Made by a program: the position numbers and the translations under genes. 64,000 bases of DNA, from assembly GCF_000195275.1 (NCBI RefSeq), contig NC_015385.1:682001-746000 (forward strand), read 5' to 3'. Below are positions 44,617 through 52,007 of the stretch, piece by piece. The DNA is from Treponema succinifaciens DSM 2489 (GTDB lineage Bacteria > Spirochaetota > Spirochaetia > Treponematales > Treponemataceae). A model generated the notes under the pieces. The model did not search any database and was not told the DNA's origin. It was given only the letters and a program-made list of their open reading frames with translations. The first letter of the stretch is position 1. Each line of letters begins with the position of its first letter.

Positions 44617-44952
44617 ATGGACGCAAACAAAATTGACATGTTTTTTGTAGCAAATGGAAAGAAACTACCTTCAGAAAAGGCTGTTCTTATTCGTGAAAAA
44701 ATGGCACAGGCAGATGACTCACGATATGCCACAATCAGCTCTGTTGAACTGAAAGACCCGACAACTATGCTTCTTGTAAGTATTTTCCTTGGAGAACTTG
44801 GAGTTGACCGTTTTATGCTGGGGGAAACAGGTATGGGAATTTTGAAACTTCTTACAGCCGGCTTATGCGGTATTCTATGGCTCATCGATTTGATTGGCAT
44901 TACAAAGAAAGTAAAGGACTACAACTACAATGAATTGATGAAGATTCTGTAA
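44617..44952 (+). CDS. TM2-domain membrane protein (copy 1)
   Basis: A 111-residue protein. The N-terminal 45 residues are soluble ([20 protein letters not shown]). The C-terminal half is a TM2 domain: [50 protein letters not shown], two helices linked by the polar D-RF turn. TM2 proteins are small inner-membrane proteins of unknown or signalling role. Asp at residue 7 is Gly in the second copy (44636 A, 61987 G), the only difference I saw. Confidence 0.85.
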   Translation: MDANKIDMFFVANGKKLPSEKAVLIREKMAQADDSRYATISSVELKDPTTMLLVSIFLGELGVDRFMLGETGMGILKLLTAGLCGILWLIDLIGITKKVKDYNYNELMKIL

Positions 44953-44960
44953 TCCGAGAT

Positions 44961-45003
44961 AAGGAAACTTTTGTTTCAAGCACGAAAGTTTCCTTTAATT
45001 TTT
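44961..45003 (+). terminator. Terminator after TM2 gene (copy 1)
   Basis: 11-bp stem AAGGAAACTTT / AAAGTTTCCTT (44961-44971, 44985-44995) followed by TAATTTTTTTC. Same structure at 62312-62354 in copy 2. Confidence 0.8.
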
Positions 45004-45016
45004 TTCAAATTAATAT

Positions 45017-45277
45017 ATGACCTGCATTATTAGAGAGATTTTTAATTGTCCATGCCCTACTTGTGGAGTAACAAGAGCTTTGATTTCCTTGTTAAAAGGA
45101 GATTTACAGGGGTATTTTCACTACAATTTGATGGCAGTTCCATTATGCATAGCGACAGTTTTGATGATTATTGGCACAAAAGTAAAAATAAAAAAGCTCC
45201 AGATTATAAGTGTTGTAATTTTATTAATAAACATACCGTATTATTTTTATAGACTGAGGCTTGGGGTAATTCCATAA
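45017..45277 (+). CDS. DUF2752-like membrane protein (copy 1)
   Basis: An 86-residue protein with the signature CPCPTCGVTRALISLLKGDLQGYFHYN followed by two membrane helices (LMAVPLCIATVLMIIGT, LQIISVVILLINIPYYF). This pattern is the DUF2752 family of small membrane proteins with a Cys pair. The function is unknown. No clear ribosome site precedes the ATG. Confidence 0.75.
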   Translation: MTCIIREIFNCPCPTCGVTRALISLLKGDLQGYFHYNLMAVPLCIATVLMIIGTKVKIKKLQIISVVILLINIPYYFYRLRLGVIP

Positions 45278-45353
45278 AAACACACTTTCAAGTCGAAAAA
45301 AAAATAAATTCTATGATATAATAAAGGGAAAATTTGGTTGCAAGGAGGAACAT

Positions 45354-45581
45354 ATGCCTTTGACTGAAGTACAGGAAAAATTGAAAAAAATTCCAGACGA
45401 ATATCTGGGTGAAGTATATAATTACCTTGAATTGCTGGAATATAAAATTCTATACAAAAAACAAAACGAACCTTCCAAAAGAAAGTTTCCAAATCGTCAC
45501 CCTGGAATTTTAAAAGATCCGAATTTCTATATGTCTCCAGATTTTGATGAGCCTTTAGAAGATTTTAAGGAGTATATGTGA
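45354..45581 (+). CDS. DUF2281-like antitoxin (copy 1)
   Basis: A 75-residue protein: helix MPLTEVQEKLKKIPDEYLGEVYNYLELL and the C-terminal motif MSPDFDEPLEDFKEYM, typical of DUF2281/VapB-type antitoxins that block PIN-domain toxins. A strong AAGGAGG site and a possible -10 (TATAAT near 45316) precede it. It overlaps the toxin gene (ATGTGA). Confidence 0.85.
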   Translation: MPLTEVQEKLKKIPDEYLGEVYNYLELLEYKILYKKQNEPSKRKFPNRHPGILKDPNFYMSPDFDEPLEDFKEYM

Positions 45582-45955
45582 AATATCTTTTAGACACACA
45601 TGCACTGCTGTGGTATTTATATGACGATAATAATCTTTCCTCAACAGCAAAAGAACTGATCACAAATGAGTATTGCTATTACAGTAAAGTTTCACTATGG
45701 GAAATTGCCATAAAGCAGACTAGGAAACTTCTTGAATATAAACAGTCAATTTCTGAAATTATCGAAGCCTGCAGGGAGGAAGAATTCGAGGAGCTTGCTG
45801 TATCAGGAACCTCATTGGAATTGATAAAAACGTTGCCTGATGTTCATCGAGATCCATTTGACAGACTGTTGATTGCCATGGCAAAAGAAAATAGTTTTAC
45901 AATTATTACAAAAGACTCAAAAATTCCATTGTATGATGTAAAGACAATTTGGTAG
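45578..45955 (+). CDS. vapC: VapC-like PIN-domain toxin (copy 1)
   Basis: A 125-residue PIN-domain ribonuclease. Acidic metal ligands are visible in MKYLLDTHALLWYLY (Asp6), SLWEIAIK (Glu near 42) and HRDPFDRLLIAMA (Asp near 91 and 94), with a final acidic position near TKDSKI. Family members cleave tRNA or rRNA. The GTG start lies within the antitoxin stop region, so translation is coupled. Together with the antitoxin it should resist loss of the array. Confidence 0.88.
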   Translation: MKYLLDTHALLWYLYDDNNLSSTAKELITNEYCYYSKVSLWEIAIKQTRKLLEYKQSISEIIEACREEEFEELAVSGTSLELIKTLPDVHRDPFDRLLIAMAKENSFTIITKDSKIPLYDVKTIW

Positions 45956-45961
45956 ATAATC

Positions 45962-46094
45962 GCCTAACATGGTTTTCAAAACCGATAAAAACTTTGTCAC
46001 AAAAGTTGCTATTCGTGGCTTTGCGCTACCGCAACTTTTGCGCCAATTTTGCCTACGGCAAAACCGTTTTTACGGTTTAAAACGCTAGTTAGGC
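45962..46094 (+). repeat. attC (long type, 133 bp) of TM2/VapC cassette, copy 1
   Basis: Cores GCCTAAC and GTTAGGC; arms with two extrahelical bases; tip hairpin with TTTGC loop and side hairpin TTTTGCC / GGCAAAA. Next cassette hairpin CGGGCC-ATT-GGCCCG at 46098-46112. Confidence 0.9.
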
Positions 46095-46112
46095 GGACGG
46101 GCCATTGGCCCG

Positions 46113-46312
46113 CTGGGTTTTAAAGTATAAAAATTCTTTTGTAAAGGTAAAAATCCACTGTACGCCCTTTACGGGCTAAAAGAATAATTCCTTGTAAACG
46201 AGAAATAAAGGAAAAAGGAATATTTTGAGAGCAAGTCAAGCTTGCTCTCAAAATGAATTGAACATAGAAATTAAAAAATCCCCTGTCGGAGCTGGCTTTG
46301 CAGTCGAAGGGG
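46113..46312. other. Non-coding start of the 8.2-kb unit
   Basis: No gene. It contains TGTACGCCC-TTTAC-GGGC (near 46160), a 13-bp TCAAG-loop hairpin TTTTGAGAGCAAG / CTTGCTCTCAAAA (46223-46253), and on the minus strand a terminator with stem AATCCCC / GGGGATT running into TTTTTT (46275-46312) for the HU-like gene. A hairpin CGCAGT / ACTGCG lies near 46390. Confidence 0.6.
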
Positions 46313-46460
46313 ATTGGATTCGTAGTTTAGGCTTGCATCTGTTGCAACCAAGATTAGCAGCCGTGAATTAATAATGAATTAATTTTATGTCGCAGTTTCA
46401 AGTCACTGCGGAACTGATATTTGAGTACAAGTTTTTTTACGCTACCTCAAGAAGCTGTAC

Positions 46461-46835
46461 TTACTTCCTTGTGTAGCTCACATCAGACAGCTCTTTCTTA
46501 AGCTCGGCACTTGGGGTAAAGAGAACACGCAGGTTCTTAATATCATTCGAACTTACGTCCTCTGCCTTTTCATGCCCTACAGAACTGAATGAAAGCTTAA
46601 ATATTCCAAACTTGTTCAGTCTGATGCGGTTGGAACTTTTCAGGTATTGCGGCATCTTATCCAAGAAACTCTCGATAACAGCTACAATATCTGCCGGGGT
46701 CAGCGTGCAGGACTTGGAAATTTCCTTTGCCAATGCATTGACATCGATTTCCTCGCCGTACTCAGCCGACGCATAATACTTAGAATCCGCCTCTCTGTTG
46801 AGCGGGTTCTGTCTCTTTGTTACAGAATACATCAT
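46461..46835 (-). CDS. HU-family DNA-binding protein
   Basis: A 124-residue protein of the HU variant seen in Bacteroidetes and treponemes: YSVTKRQNPLNREADSKYYASAEYGEEIDVNALAKEISKSCTLTPADIVAVIESFLDKMPQYL, then RLNKFGIFKLSFSS. It should bend or coat DNA. It is the only clear gene on the minus strand within the cassette array apart from the transposase, and is divergent from the C-protein-like gene. A GGAGGG site precedes the ATG. Confidence 0.75.
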   Translation of the reverse strand: MMYSVTKRQNPLNREADSKYYASAEYGEEIDVNALAKEISKSCTLTPADIVAVIESFLDKMPQYLKSSNRIRLNKFGIFKLSFSSVGHEKAEDVSSNDIKNLRVLFTPSAELKKELSDVSYTRK

Positions 46836-47013
46836 ATAATGTACCCTCCATGATTAAACTACTTTTGAAGTACCGTATAAGCACCTCCGCTAGCGATTTT
46901 TTCTCTGGGAACTCCAACGGAGCCCATATCTTCGGCCGAAAGATACGATTTAAAAATAATAAATTCATGTGGCAGTCGGCAAGTCTTTTTCCGAAAATTT
47001 TAAGGATTTTACC

Positions 47014-47100
47014 GTAAAATTCTCAGTGAGTTTTACCCAAAAAGTCTCTGAGTTTTTTAAAATTCTCACTGCCTTTTTAAAAATTCTCAGTGAGAATTTT
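47014..47100. promoter_or_regulatory. Repeated CTCAGTGAG palindromes upstream of the regulator
   Basis: Three related sites: GTAAAATTCTCAGTGAGTTTTAC-like at 47014-47036, AAAATTCTCACTG near 47058-47071, and a perfect 21-base palindrome centred on CTCAGTGAG at 47080-47100. They lie between the HU-like gene and the XRE/restriction-modification operon and are plausible operators for the small XRE protein. Confidence 0.55.
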
Positions 47101-47158
47101 GCATGTCTGGAAAAGAAAAAAAAATAATTTGTTTTTCTCTTGTTATCGTGAGTTTTTA

Positions 47159-47187
47159 TTGTGTTTTCTGTTAAAATATGATATAAT
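47159..47187 (+). promoter_or_regulatory. Promoter of the regulator/restriction-modification operon
   Basis: TTGTGT (47159-47164), 17 bases, TATAAT (47182-47187). The start codon follows seven bases later, so the regulator transcript is probably leaderless, a common trait of restriction-modification C proteins. Confidence 0.6.
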
Positions 47188-47194
47188 ACATCTA

Positions 47195-47416
47195 ATGAGT
47201 GCAAGTTATAAAAAACTTTGGAAAATCTTAATTGACCGAGACATGAATAAAAGTGATTTAATTCAAAAGGCGAACATTACTAGCAATATTGTAGCCAAGA
47301 TGGGAAGAGGTGAAGACGTGTCAATGGAAAGCCTTCGTAAAATATGCCTTGCACTTGATTGTGAGATTGGAGATATCATGGAACTAAATATAAAAGAAAC
47401 AAAAGATAATAAATAG
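47195..47416 (+). CDS. XRE-family C-protein-like regulator
   Basis: A 73-residue protein consisting of a Cro/CI-type helix-turn-helix (YKKLWKILIDRDMNKSDLIQKANITSNIVAKMGRGEDVSMESLRKICLALDCEIGDIMEL). Its size and place at the head of a restriction-modification operon match controller proteins that delay nuclease expression until methylation is complete. The role is inferred from context. Confidence 0.8.
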   Translation: MSASYKKLWKILIDRDMNKSDLIQKANITSNIVAKMGRGEDVSMESLRKICLALDCEIGDIMELNIKETKDNK

Positions 47417-47504
47417 AGTGTCATTATTTGGCATTATGTATACTGTAAAATGTTTGAAAAGGTTTCTTTTAAAATTTAATTATCTTTGCTAAGGAGCGAG
47501 CAGT

Positions 47505-48413
47505 ATGAATGGAATCATTGCTTCGCCTATGAATTATATAGGCGGGAAATATAAGATACTTCCACAAATTTTACCTCTGTTTCCAGAGAATATAGGAACT
47601 TTTGTTGATTTGTTTTGTGGTGGCTGTAATGTAGGAATAAATGTTCCAGCAAAAAAAACTGTTTTTAATGATAATCTTACCTTTTTAGTAGATTTGTATA
47701 AGAGTTTCAATTCATTATCTGTAGACGAAATTTTAAATCACATAGAAACTCGTATAAAACAGTTTAATCTTTCTTTAACAAACAAAGAAGGTTATCTTGA
47801 ACTTAGAAAACTCTATAATTCTGAAAAAAATCCCTTGGACTTGTTTGTCTTAACGGCATACTCATTCAATCACCAGATAAGATTCAATAATTCTCACGAA
47901 TTCAACAATCCTTTTGGAAAAGACAGGAGTTGCTTCAACGAACACATGAAAAACAATTTGTTAAGTTTCTTAAAAGAGTTGGAATCTAGAAATGTTGAGT
48001 TTACCTCCTTAAATTTTGATGTTTTTGATTTTTCAAATCTTTCCAATAACGACTTTGTATATTGTGATCCACCATATTTGATAACAACAGGTACTTACAA
48101 TGACGGCAAGCGAGGTTTTACCGGCTGGGGCGAAGAGCAAGAAAGAAAACTCTTACAGATTCTTGATGAGATAAACAAGAATAATGTTTATTTTGCACTG
48201 TCAAATGTTCTTGTGCATAAAGGTAAAGAGAATCTGATTTTGAAAAGTTGGGTTGCAGAGAAGAAATATTTTGTTTCATATCTTTCAAAAGATTATTCAA
48301 ATTCAAATTATCATACAATTGACAGGAATAAGAATTCTACTGTTGAGGTTTTAATAACGAATTACAATCCTCAAACGATAGTTCAAGAAAATTTTGCTCT
48401 AAAGTTGGCTTAA
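47505..48413 (+). CDS. D12-class adenine DNA methyltransferase 1
   Basis: A 302-residue Dam-like (D12 class) N6-adenine methyltransferase. N-terminal motif SPMNYIGGKYKILPQI, SAM-binding VDLFCGGCNVGIN (about 35-47) and catalytic CDPPY (about 187-191) followed by TTGTYN. Good ribosome site AAGGAGCGAG. It is followed after one base by a second D12-class enzyme; paired adenine methyltransferases are typical of systems with an asymmetric recognition sequence. Confidence 0.9.
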   Translation: MNGIIASPMNYIGGKYKILPQILPLFPENIGTFVDLFCGGCNVGINVPAKKTVFNDNLTFLVDLYKSFNSLSVDEILNHIETRIKQFNLSLTNKEGYLELRKLYNSEKNPLDLFVLTAYSFNHQIRFNNSHEFNNPFGKDRSCFNEHMKNNLLSFLKELESRNVEFTSLNFDVFDFSNLSNNDFVYCDPPYLITTGTYNDGKRGFTGWGEEQERKLLQILDEINKNNVYFALSNVLVHKGKENLILKSWVAEKKYFVSYLSKDYSNSNYHTIDRNKNSTVEVLITNYNPQTIVQENFALKLA

Positions 48414-48414
48414 A

Positions 48415-49482
48415 ATGCGGTACATTGGAAATAAAGAAAACATTTTGGAAAACATTTATACAATTCTCCAAGCAAATAATGTATCTGGTAAAACATTTTT
48501 TGATTTCTTTGCAGGAACTACAAATGTAGGTCGTTTTTTTAAATCCAAAAATTATCAGGTTTCGTCTTCCGATATTCTCTACCTTTCCTATTGTTTACAA
48601 AAAGCATACATTGAAAATAACTCTGAGCCAAAGTTTGAAAAATTACTAAAGATACTTCCAGAACCAAATAATAAGAATTTGTTTTCAACGCCACTTGAGA
48701 CTGTTTCAAATTATCTAAATTCACTTGATGGTGTTGAAGGTTTCATATTTCAAAATTATACACCAGCAGGAACCAAAGAACTGCAACAGCCAAGAATGTA
48801 TTTTATTGACGAAAATGGGAAAAAGATAGATGCAATTCGTCAACAAATTGAAAACTGGAAAAACGATAATTTAATTTCGGAATCAGAATACTACGTTTTA
48901 CTTACTTCTCTAATAGAAACAATTGGTTTTTATTCAAATATTGCAGGTGTTTATGCAGCATTCCATAAACATTGGGATTTTAGAGCTTTAAGACCATTGG
49001 AATTGAGAACGATTCAATTTGTGGATAATGGAAAAGAAAATAAAGTCTATAATGACGACAGCATGAACCTTCTTGACAAAATAAATGTAGACATTTTGTA
49101 TCTTGACCCACCCTATAATGAAAGACAATATGCTCCGAATTATCATATTTTAGAAACAATTGCGAAATACGACGAACCAAAATTGCGTGGTGTTACTGGA
49201 ATGAGGGATTATTCATCTCAAAAATCTAGATTCTGTAATCCTACAACAGCTTTAGAAGATTTGAATAAAATTGCAAAAGAAGCGAAGTACAATTTTCTTG
49301 TTTTAAGTTACAATTCAGAAGGAATAATGCCGTCTGAAAAAATTTTAGATACATTAAAACAATATGGAACTGTAAAACTTGAACAGTTTGAGTATGCAAG
49401 ATTTAAAAGTAATAATAACGGTCTTGCTCGTACAAAAAAAACAGTTTTCGAACAATTATATATACTTAAAAGAGAGGCATAA
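48415..49482 (+). CDS. D12-class adenine DNA methyltransferase 2
   Basis: A 355-residue D12-class methyltransferase: MRYIGNKENILENIY, SAM motif FFDFFAGTTNVGRFF (about 28-42), catalytic LDPPYNERQY (about 230-239). It differs strongly from the upstream enzyme, so it is not a recent duplicate; each probably modifies one strand of an asymmetric site. The start has no separate ribosome site and relies on coupling with the upstream gene. Confidence 0.88.
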   Translation: MRYIGNKENILENIYTILQANNVSGKTFFDFFAGTTNVGRFFKSKNYQVSSSDILYLSYCLQKAYIENNSEPKFEKLLKILPEPNNKNLFSTPLETVSNYLNSLDGVEGFIFQNYTPAGTKELQQPRMYFIDENGKKIDAIRQQIENWKNDNLISESEYYVLLTSLIETIGFYSNIAGVYAAFHKHWDFRALRPLELRTIQFVDNGKENKVYNDDSMNLLDKINVDILYLDPPYNERQYAPNYHILETIAKYDEPKLRGVTGMRDYSSQKSRFCNPTTALEDLNKIAKEAKYNFLVLSYNSEGIMPSEKILDTLKQYGTVKLEQFEYARFKSNNNGLARTKKTVFEQLYILKREA

Positions 49483-49483
49483 A

Positions 49484-50872
49484 ATGAATTTGTGGATTTT
49501 GACAGAAGAAAGACCTAAGAAAGAAGTATTGAAAATGATTTTTGAATACTTCGCCAAAGACCAAAACTGTGGATTCTTTGGAGATTCTATCCGTATTATT
49601 CCTCTTTTATACAAAGACAAAACATTCTCTTTTACTTATGAGGTTATTGGCTTCAAATGTGCGAAAGTTGATAGAATTTACATTAAAACTGTTTCGGGAA
49701 GTTCAAGTTTTACAGATTTCCTCGTTTTTTATCAGGACAATTTACCAACCGTAAAAGATACTCCACTTTATGCGATTGAGGAAACAAAAACTGATGATAA
49801 GGAAAGCCGTAATACAGGTGTTTATCAGCGTTGTTCAAAGTTTGTTTTCATTCAGAATTATTATCCAAAAACAAAATTGGTAATGCTTTATGCTTTACAA
49901 GTGGGACAAAAAGAGAAACCGACAGAAACATACATTTTTGGAACTCGTTTACTTTTGACCTTAGGTGTAGAAATCCTCGGAAAGAAACTTGATCCTAATA
50001 TTTTTAAACCTTTTACATCGATAGAAGAGTTAAGAATCGCAAAAGCAAATATGCGACCTGCTCCTGCAGGGAATATCCCAATCGCAATAAACATTGCAGA
50101 TGAGGACTGGATTCAAGTTTCAGGTCGTTTGTTTAAAAGCGGCGGACTTTCCCATGACCCGAATATTGGAGCCTTGAGTATTATTTCTGCAGTCATTAGG
50201 AAACTTGGGTTTAAGGGAAAAATTGAAATCATTATGCATGGTCTTGAACAAAGGCATGTTGGAAAAACAAACAAATTTGTTCAGATTGCAAATGTTCTTG
50301 GAATAGAATTGGAAGGATTAACACTCCCAAAAGCAACCTTGCCAGAAGATTACTGGCATTACGAAACAAAAGGTGAAAAACTTGGAACAATATTCATTCA
50401 CTTGGTTGTAGAAAATTTTACAGAAAGTTATTCAATTTTTGAAAACCATGCAGGATGTGAAAAAGGATATTTCGTAACAAAAGATGGACAGCACTTAGCT
50501 CTTGAGAAATATGCCGATAGAGATGCATATAAAGCCGGAGATAAAAATCAGATAATCTATATTCCTGATTTAGTTTTGCTCGACATTTCAGAAACAGAAG
50601 TTATCACAATTGAGGGTAAGAAATATGAGTTCAAGCAGAACGGCATCGACGAACTGAACAATTATGACACATTTGATGAGAGATATTTAAAAGTCTACTA
50701 CCCTGAATTTAAGATTGTTCGTACTGTAGTACTTTATGGCAGTAAAAATGAACAAATCGCCGAAATTGAAGTAGGATTTTTGCTCAATGAAAACGGAAAA
50801 CTTGTTCTTGGTATAAAAGCTCCTAAACTATTCAAACGAGCAATTTCAAATCTGTTAGACTATTGGAATTAA
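49484..50872 (+). CDS. Candidate restriction endonuclease, PD-(D/E)XK type
   Basis: A 462-residue protein between methyltransferase genes. The segment SFTDFLVFYQ ... PLYAIEETKTDDKESRNTGVYQRCSKFVFI (about 74-125) contains an Asp followed about 20 residues later by E-x-K (EETK), the layout of a PD-(D/E)XK nuclease. The remaining 330 residues show no known domain and could give DNA specificity. Position in the operon makes it the likely nuclease of the system. ATG 49484 follows the upstream stop by one base. Confidence 0.75.
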   Translation: MNLWILTEERPKKEVLKMIFEYFAKDQNCGFFGDSIRIIPLLYKDKTFSFTYEVIGFKCAKVDRIYIKTVSGSSSFTDFLVFYQDNLPTVKDTPLYAIEETKTDDKESRNTGVYQRCSKFVFIQNYYPKTKLVMLYALQVGQKEKPTETYIFGTRLLLTLGVEILGKKLDPNIFKPFTSIEELRIAKANMRPAPAGNIPIAINIADEDWIQVSGRLFKSGGLSHDPNIGALSIISAVIRKLGFKGKIEIIMHGLEQRHVGKTNKFVQIANVLGIELEGLTLPKATLPEDYWHYETKGEKLGTIFIHLVVENFTESYSIFENHAGCEKGYFVTKDGQHLALEKYADRDAYKAGDKNQIIYIPDLVLLDISETEVITIEGKKYEFKQNGIDELNNYDTFDERYLKVYYPEFKIVRTVVLYGSKNEQIAEIEVGFLLNENGKLVLGIKAPKLFKRAISNLLDYWN

Positions 50873-50873
50873 A

Positions 50874-52007
50874 ATGGCTAGTAAAAAGAGTTTTCTTGAT
50901 TTAGAAAAGGTCAAAGCAGAACTTCAAAAATATAGAGTTGAAGACATTGATTCTGAAATTGAGAAAATTGAAAAACAAGTAAAAGCAACTCTTAATTCTC
51001 ATAAGGAAAAGAATAAAATTGCCCGTGAGCAATATAAAGAAGCACTTCCTTTTTCAGAAATATACAAAACTACAGAAGGGTTAAACCTTCCGAGTTGGAT
51101 TTTAGAAAAACTAGATGTCGCTCGTATTTATGGAAACTCAAAGCAAATGATAGTTTTCCCGGAAGGAGAGAAATATCAAATCAACAATCAATTAAATAAT
51201 CTTTCAGGCGGAGATTGGCTAAATTTTACAACATCTGTTTTTTCGACTTTTTACACAACAAATGGAAAAGATTCTTATGCACATGACATAAGAAAAATAC
51301 ATCCAACGCCAAAGCCACCACAACTGATGAAAGAAATAATTGAATTCTTTACTAAAGAAAATGAAATCGTTTTTGATTACTTCATGGGTGTTGGTGGTTC
51401 TTTGCTCGGTGCTGGCTTAGCAAACAGAAAAGCCATTGGAATTGATTTGAATCAAAATTATATTGATGCTTATAAATTGGCAGCAAAAGAAATAGGTGTA
51501 AAAGAGTTCCCAACAATCTGCGGAGATTGTATCGAGATTTTAAGTAATGAAAATCAAATGAAAGGTCTCCTTTCAGATGAAAATATCAGTTTAGTTTTAA
51601 TTGATCCACCTTATGCAAATATGATGAGTAAAGAAAAAACTGGAGCAGACATCAATGTATATGGAAATGTTGCGACTCCTTTTACAAATGATGAAAGAGA
51701 TTTCGGAAATCTATCAATAGAAAACTTTTACAATTTATTGAAGATGTCAGTAGAACTAACTCTACCTTACCTCAAAAAACACGGTTATATTGTAGTTTTT
51801 GTAAAGGATCTGCAGCCTGTAAAAAAAGAAACCAATTTACTTCATGCAAAAATTATTGAAAAAATAAATGAGTTAAAAGACATAAACTATAAAGGACTTA
51901 AAATTTGGGCAGATAGGTCGGCAAAATTATTCCCCTATGGCTACCCATTTTCATTTGTTGCTAATCAGATACATCAGTATATAATGGTGTTCAGGAAGGA
52001 AAAATGA
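50874..52007 (+). CDS. Third DNA methyltransferase (N4/N6 type)
   Basis: A 377-residue amino-methyltransferase. A helical N-terminus (about 1-60, Glu/Lys-rich, possibly coiled coil) precedes HPTPKPPQLMKEII, the SAM motif VFDYFMGVGGSLLGAGL (about 168-184) and the catalytic LIDPPYANM (about 242-250). Motif order X-I-IV is unlike the beta-class mod enzyme in this window. A third methyltransferase next to a D12 pair is unusual; it may modify a different base or act with the ATPase downstream. Confidence 0.85.
   Translation: MASKKSFLDLEKVKAELQKYRVEDIDSEIEKIEKQVKATLNSHKEKNKIAREQYKEALPFSEIYKTTEGLNLPSWILEKLDVARIYGNSKQMIVFPEGEKYQINNQLNNLSGGDWLNFTTSVFSTFYTTNGKDSYAHDIRKIHPTPKPPQLMKEIIEFFTKENEIVFDYFMGVGGSLLGAGLANRKAIGIDLNQNYIDAYKLAAKEIGVKEFPTICGDCIEILSNENQMKGLLSDENISLVLIDPPYANMMSKEKTGADINVYGNVATPFTNDERDFGNLSIENFYNLLKMSVELTLPYLKKHGYIVVFVKDLQPVKKETNLLHAKIIEKINELKDINYKGLKIWADRSAKLFPYGYPFSFVANQIHQYIMVFRKEK

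Noticed and set aside
46275-46312. Possible structured RNA after the 46-kb attC
   Set aside because: Best explained as the terminator of the minus-strand HU-like gene (stem plus T-run).
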